The notes under the pieces are model-generated. The model did not search any database and was not told where the DNA came from. It worked only from the letters and a program-made list of their open reading frames with translations. Positions 60,777 to 64,000 of a stretch of 64,000 nucleotides of DNA are shown here, in pieces. The position numbers and the translations under genes were made by a program. Source of the DNA: Excoecaria cochinchinensis (lineage: Eukaryota; Streptophyta; Magnoliopsida; Malpighiales; Euphorbiaceae); contig CANTUQ010000037.1 of assembly GCA_947683425.1 (NCBI GenBank), positions 2,542,001-2,606,000 on the forward strand, written 5' to 3'. Within the stretch, counting starts at the first letter, position 1; every line of letters begins with the position of its first letter.

Positions 60777-63700
60777 TTAGCCATGGAACCTTTTTAGTCT
60801 GTCAATATTGACCGATTCTTTGAACTCATTTCTGTCACTGTCCGTTAAGATTGCCGCCCCTTTTGATAATAGATTTTTTAGCATAAAAGGACCTTCCCAA
60901 GTTGGCCTAAACTTTCCTCAGATGTCTGGAACACCTGGTCTCATCTGCTTGAAGACTAGATCCCCCTCTTTCAATAGATGCTTCCTAACCTTTTTCCTAA
61001 ATAACCGAGCAAATCTTTTCTGGTAAATTTGATTGTGGTAGTAAGCTTGCATTTGATTCTCATCTAACAAGTTTAATTGCAGTAGACGTTGTTGTGCCCA
61101 ATCCATCTCGGGAAATTTGGCTTCTAACACCACCCTCAATGATTGAAACTCGACTTCAATCGGCAATACTACTTTTGTCCCATAAACTAAAGAGTACGGA
61201 ATGGCTTTTGTTGAGGTCCCGATAATAGTTCTATAGCCCCAAAGTGCAAATGGTAACTTTTATGCCCAATCTTTATATGTCTGAAGCATTATGGACAGGA
61301 TCCTCTTGATATTCTTATTAGCTATCTCAACTGCTCTGTTGGCTTGCGGGTGATACGGAGAAGACTTGTGGTGTTGGATATTATTTTTTTGGAGCAATTT
61401 CTTAGTTTCAGCCTGGAATTGCACCCCCATTGTCAAATACGATATGATGCGAGAGACCATATCTACATATTAGGTTTCTTTCAATAAATCTGGCCATTTC
61501 TCGGGTGCCCACCTTCTTGAAGGGTTCTGCCTCTACCTATTTAGTGAAATAATCAATGGCGACTATGATATATAGGTTCCTATTGGACGTTGTCAGATGT
61601 ATTTCCCCTATTATGGGATAGCTGTAAACGGCCATGGAGACCTAAGGTTGCACAGTTCAGAAATTGGTAAGTGTCTCAAATCGGCATATTGTTGACATAA
61701 CTGACACTGCTTGATGTATTTGGAATAGTCCGTGTTCATTATAAGCCAAAAACACCCTTGACGCATGATCTTCTTTACTAAAGTTAGACCGTTCATATGA
61801 GACCCACAGACTCCGGTATGTGTCTCCTCTATAATCTTTTTGGATTCTTTTTGTCCAAACACCGTAACTGAATGCCATCAGCTTGTCTCTTGTACAACAC
61901 TTCATCTATACTGATAAACTGGTTAGAGAATTTGCGAATCATTTTTTTGTCTTTTTCGATGGCTTCTTCTGGGAACTCTGACTTTTTCAAATAATTTTGG
62001 ATTTCCATCGGTGGTCACAATTTCCAATACTTGCTCAATCTCAAAGCATGGCCTGTTTGAAGTAGTAATCAGGACCGATTTTATGATTACCCATTTTGGG
62101 TTCTTCCTTAACAGACCATTCACCTCAAATTTGATGCATTACTAGCGATGAGTCTCCAAAAACTTTCGTGATTTTTTCCCTTAAGGCCGAAAGTGCAAGT
62201 TTTATACTCAACTTCATTATTGATAGCCTTATATCTTAATTTCTTGGCCAAAGGAAGCTTTTCTCCATCTGGGGTTACCAGAATAACTCTTGCTCCTGCC
62301 CCTCTGCTGTTAACTGCCCCATCAAAATACATTTGCCATCTTTGCATTACAATAGTCATGACATTCTCATTTGGAAAATTGTATTCATCCTGGTCTCCTT
62401 CAATGGGATATTCTACCAAGAATTCAGCTACAGCCCGACCCTTTATGGTTTTTTTGGTAACATATTCGATGTCGAATTCTTGTAACAATAGCAACCACCT
62501 TCCCATTTTTCCTAACAAAGAGGGTGCTTCCTGAAAATACCTAAAATGATTTTGCTTGGCAACAGCCTGTACCTTATAAGAATGAAAGTAATGCCTCAAT
62601 TTCTTAGAAGCCCAAATTACTGTTAGGTAGATTTTCTCAACCTCGATATTTTTGACCTCATAGAGAAAGTAATGCCTCAATTTTTTAGAAGCCCAAATTA
62701 CAGCTAGGTAGATTTTCTCAACCTCAGCATATTTGACCTTATAGGGTATAAACTTCTTACTAAGGTAATAGACTGCGAACTCTACCCTGAACTCATCCTC
62801 TTGAGCCATTATAACACCTATTGAACTGTCTTTTATGCTGAGATACAGTATTAAAGGTTTAACCGATTGGGGCAGCCTTAGAACTGGCAGGTTTAACAAG
62901 TAATCCTTAATGGTACAAAAGTCTTTTGATAGTCGTCGTTCCATATTACAGGCTTGTTTTTCCTAAGTTTAAAGATTGGCTTAAAAACCCAAGTGAGCTT
63001 GCTGATTAACCTATTGATGTATTGTAACTTCCCTGAGAAACTTCTGACATCCTTTTCCTTTTGGGGCGTCGGCATCTCTCTGATGGCTTTGACCTTATCG
63101 GGATCAATCTTGATTCCTCTCTAGCTTACGACATGTCCCAAAAGCTTACTTGAGGTAACTCCGAAGATACCTTTCTCAGGGTTTAACCGAAGGTCATACT
63201 TATTGATCCCCTGAAAGAACTTTTCTAAAGCCTCGAAGTGACCCTCTCGAGTGGCTGGCTTGATCATCATGTCGTTGACATATACCTCTACTTCTTTATG
63301 GATTAAGTCATCCAAAATTTTAATGGCCATTCTTTAATAGGCTGCTTTGGTGTTTTTTAACCCGAAAGGCATAACCCTGTAAGCAAAAGTCCCCCACTCA
63401 GTGATAAGGCTATCTTAATTCGATCAACTATCTTATTAAGGATCTGATTATACCCGACATATTCATCCACAAACCTGTACATCATGCAAGCAGCTATGCT
63501 ATCCACCAAAACATTGATATGAGGTAAGGGGAAGTCATCCTTTGGACAGGCCTTGTTCAAGTCTCGATAATCCACACATACCCCAACTCTCCCATCCTTT
63601 TTGGCTATAGGGACTTCGTTGGCTAGCCACGTTGGGTATTGAACTTCTACTAAGAACCTAACCTCGATCTGTTTATACATCTCCTCTTTTACCTTTTGTG

Positions 63701-64000
63701 CCCATTCTGGCTTGAGTCTTCTAAGCTTCTGCTTAACCGGTTTACATTCAGTGTAGATTAAAATGGCATGTTTAGCAACTTTTTGATCAATTCCCGGCAT
63801 GTCCTCGTAGGTCCAGGCAAAGACTTTTTCATATTTTCTTATTATTTTCTCAAGGTTTTTCCTTTTTTCAGGAGTTATGCTATCAAGATTTCCTTTGGGT
63901 TTTCCAAAGTTCCGAGATTAAATGGAGTAGCATTAATTGAATTAATGTCAAACATGGATGATTCATGCTCGTGATTATACATAGTAAAATCATAAGAAAC
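60777..64000 (-). pseudogene. Tat-type Ty3/Gypsy pol remnant (5' part beyond the window)
   Basis: Read on the minus strand from the right edge. Reverse transcriptase: YEDMPGIDQKVAKH, ANEVPIAKKDGR, CVDYRDLNKACPKDDFPLPH and, in another frame, a YVNDMM catalytic-site variant near 63280. RNase H is at 62944-62500. A second, archaeal-type RNase H begins MYFDGAVNSRGAGARVILV near 62330; this dual RNase H is the hallmark of Tat/Ogre elements. Integrase: CQLCQQYAD zinc region (61740-61690), CRYGLSHHIVFDNGG, SPYHPQANRAVEIANKNIK (61380-61320), and a tail GDLVFKQMRPGVPDI to a stop at 60777. Many stops and frameshifts are present, so it is inactive. Confidence 0.9.
62584..62745 (-). repeat. In-frame 81-bp tandem duplication in Tat RNase H
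   Basis: The block VEKIYLAVIWASKKLRHYF (27 codons with its linker) occurs twice in a row, once with A and once with T at the variable position. It keeps the frame and duplicates a helix of the RNase H domain. Confidence 0.9.

Overview
The window is nuclear DNA of a flowering plant, most likely a eudicot. It is AT-rich, its one host gene has many GT-AG introns and encodes the plant protein COP1, and the rest is plant retrotransposons (Copia, and Ty3/Gypsy of Tekay-, Athila- and Tat-like lineages) and CACTA DNA transposons. I cannot name the species. I see no rRNA gene, tRNA gene, CRISPR array or prokaryotic operon.

Layout. 1-6795 (minus strand): COP1 light-signalling E3 ubiquitin ligase, twelve exons read here, the last running off the left edge. 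6796-7125: short upstream region with a G-box. 7126-14093: decayed Copia element whose 5' LTR is split by a Tekay-type LTR (7238-10028). 15096-17855: a small inverted-repeat element split by a 2.2 kb solo LTR with target duplication GAATA. 18635-20939: another Tekay-type LTR. 21923-29660: a CACTA-like element holding a Copia element (22414-29567, TSD TGTTT), which itself holds a 2.6 kb solo LTR (25112-27725, TSD TGGCT). 30572-32255: truncated LTR. 32256-53836: a rearranged Athila-type element on the minus strand, with order LTR, gag, env-like ORF, integrase tail, second env-like ORF, LTR. It is interrupted by a CACTA element (34047-37560, TSD TAA), a nearly intact young Tekay-type element (40756-47609, TSD CCTCA) and a solo LTR (50783-52185, TSD GATAG). 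53842-54896: a third, different env-like pseudogene. 55169-58018: solo LTR (TSD TTAAC). 58899-60392: plus-strand DUF7745-like transposon ORF remnant. 60777-64000: Tat-type pol remnant on the minus strand, continuing off the right edge.

No single gene cluster stands out as a new protein system. The least expected signals are in non-coding parts of the retroelements. (1) GC-rich arrays built on the near-palindrome CTGTCGCGANCGCGACAG recur at eight or nine places, inside both Tekay-type and Athila-type elements that are otherwise unrelated; in several cases they lie about 55-110 bp upstream of a TATA box, including in front of both Athila env-like ORFs. (2) A pair of adjacent stem-loops is conserved in Tekay-type LTRs, and the differences between copies are largely G.U or compensatory changes that keep pairing only on the element's sense strand, as expected of a working RNA structure. 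(3) The Athila element has the aberrant order gag-env-IN-env. Coordinates and comparisons were made by eye, so LTR ends without a stated target duplication are approximate.
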